Shown: in pieces, positions 63,742 to 64,000 of the stretch | Position numbering within the stretch: position 1 is the first letter of the stretch | How the letters are laid out: every line of letters starts with the position of its first letter | Source of the DNA: Chamaea fasciata | Lineage: Eukaryota > Chordata > Aves > Passeriformes > Sylviidae | Length of the DNA stretch: 64,000 nt | Direction of reading: 5' to 3' | NCBI GenBank assembly: GCA_029207755.1 | Contig: JARCOQ010000007.1 | Span: 44,039,656-44,103,655, forward strand | Translations under genes and position numbers: made by a program | The notes under the pieces: generated by a model | Database searches by the model: none | Told to the model about the DNA's origin: nothing | What the model saw: the letters and a program-made list of their open reading frames with translations, nothing else

Positions 63742-64000
63742 GTAAGTTCACTTCTGTAAAGGCAAATGTAAGTTTCTATTTAAATATGTAACATATATTG
63801 TAAATTATATTCCTTGTTAATAATAGCTTCAAGAGAAGTCTCTTTACTTATTAAAACATTGCTGCTCTTGACTGAGACCAAAAGGAACCCACAGAAGAAA
63901 GCAAGCAAGAAAGTAAGGTCAGACTGCGTGACATACAGCATGGCAGTCACTGTAGATATCATATAGCCTCAGTAGCACAGATATCAGCATTGACTAAACA
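63742..64000. other. Unique AT-rich DNA, no gene seen
   Basis: Nothing recognised from the candidate donor site to the end of the window. Confidence 0.5.

Noticed and set aside
1..64000. CRISPR arrays, operons, prophage or integrons
   Set aside because: The window is vertebrate nuclear DNA; no spaced direct-repeat array, dense gene packing or bacterial gene was seen.

Overview
This window looks like bird nuclear DNA, either gene-poor intergenic sequence or the inside of a very long intron. The main evidence is its repeats: seven fragments of the avian LINE CR1, most ending in the typical 'attctatgatt' type 3' tail, plus an internal CR1 pol piece, and several solo LTRs of kinds common in bird genomes. 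The background is clearly AT-rich. It has no rRNA or tRNA, no operon-like layout, and no open reading frame that looks like a conserved protein. The species cannot be named from this sequence; the LTR families suggest a neognath bird but do not prove it.

Layout. 1-980: unique sequence, then a striking all-purine satellite (415-814) whose unit changes in steps from GGAAT through GGGGAA to GGAAA. 979-1850: solo LTR of family A, plus strand. 1.85-12.5 kb: mostly unique AT-rich DNA, with a 39-base poly(A) tract preceded by AATAAA (7426-7496) and an AAT/ATG trinucleotide repeat. 12.5-13.8 kb: a minus-strand CR1 fused to a 3'-truncated family A LTR. 15.1-19.1 kb: two family B LTRs in opposite orientation, a (GGGAAA)11 tract between them, and a decayed CR1 pol fragment directly beside the second LTR. 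19.1-31.4 kb: unique DNA with simple repeats. 31.4-32.1 kb: a long CR1 3' end. 37.7-40.0 kb: a CR1 tail, a short solo LTR (family C) with a perfect 6-bp target duplication, and a probable fourth LTR type. 46.0-47.5 kb: two CR1 pieces. 49.6-50.2 kb: third family B LTR, with a perfect 5-bp target duplication. 53.6-54.0 kb: CR1. 55.6-55.9 kb: an exact 126-bp tandem duplication. 58.9-59.3 kb: an old CR1. 59.3-64 kb: unique DNA with one exon-like segment near 63.7 kb.

Nothing here forms a pathway. The story is of an insertion landscape: CR1 tails of differing age, LTRs reduced to solo copies by LTR-LTR recombination, and simple repeats that have expanded. I found no clear undescribed gene system. 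The best leads are the graded polypurine satellite, the exact 126-bp duplication, the exon-like segment at 63645-63741, and the poly(A) tract with a correctly spaced polyadenylation signal. LTR and CR1 assignments rest on my recollection of avian repeat sequences and on features visible here; family names and exact ends need a repeat library search.
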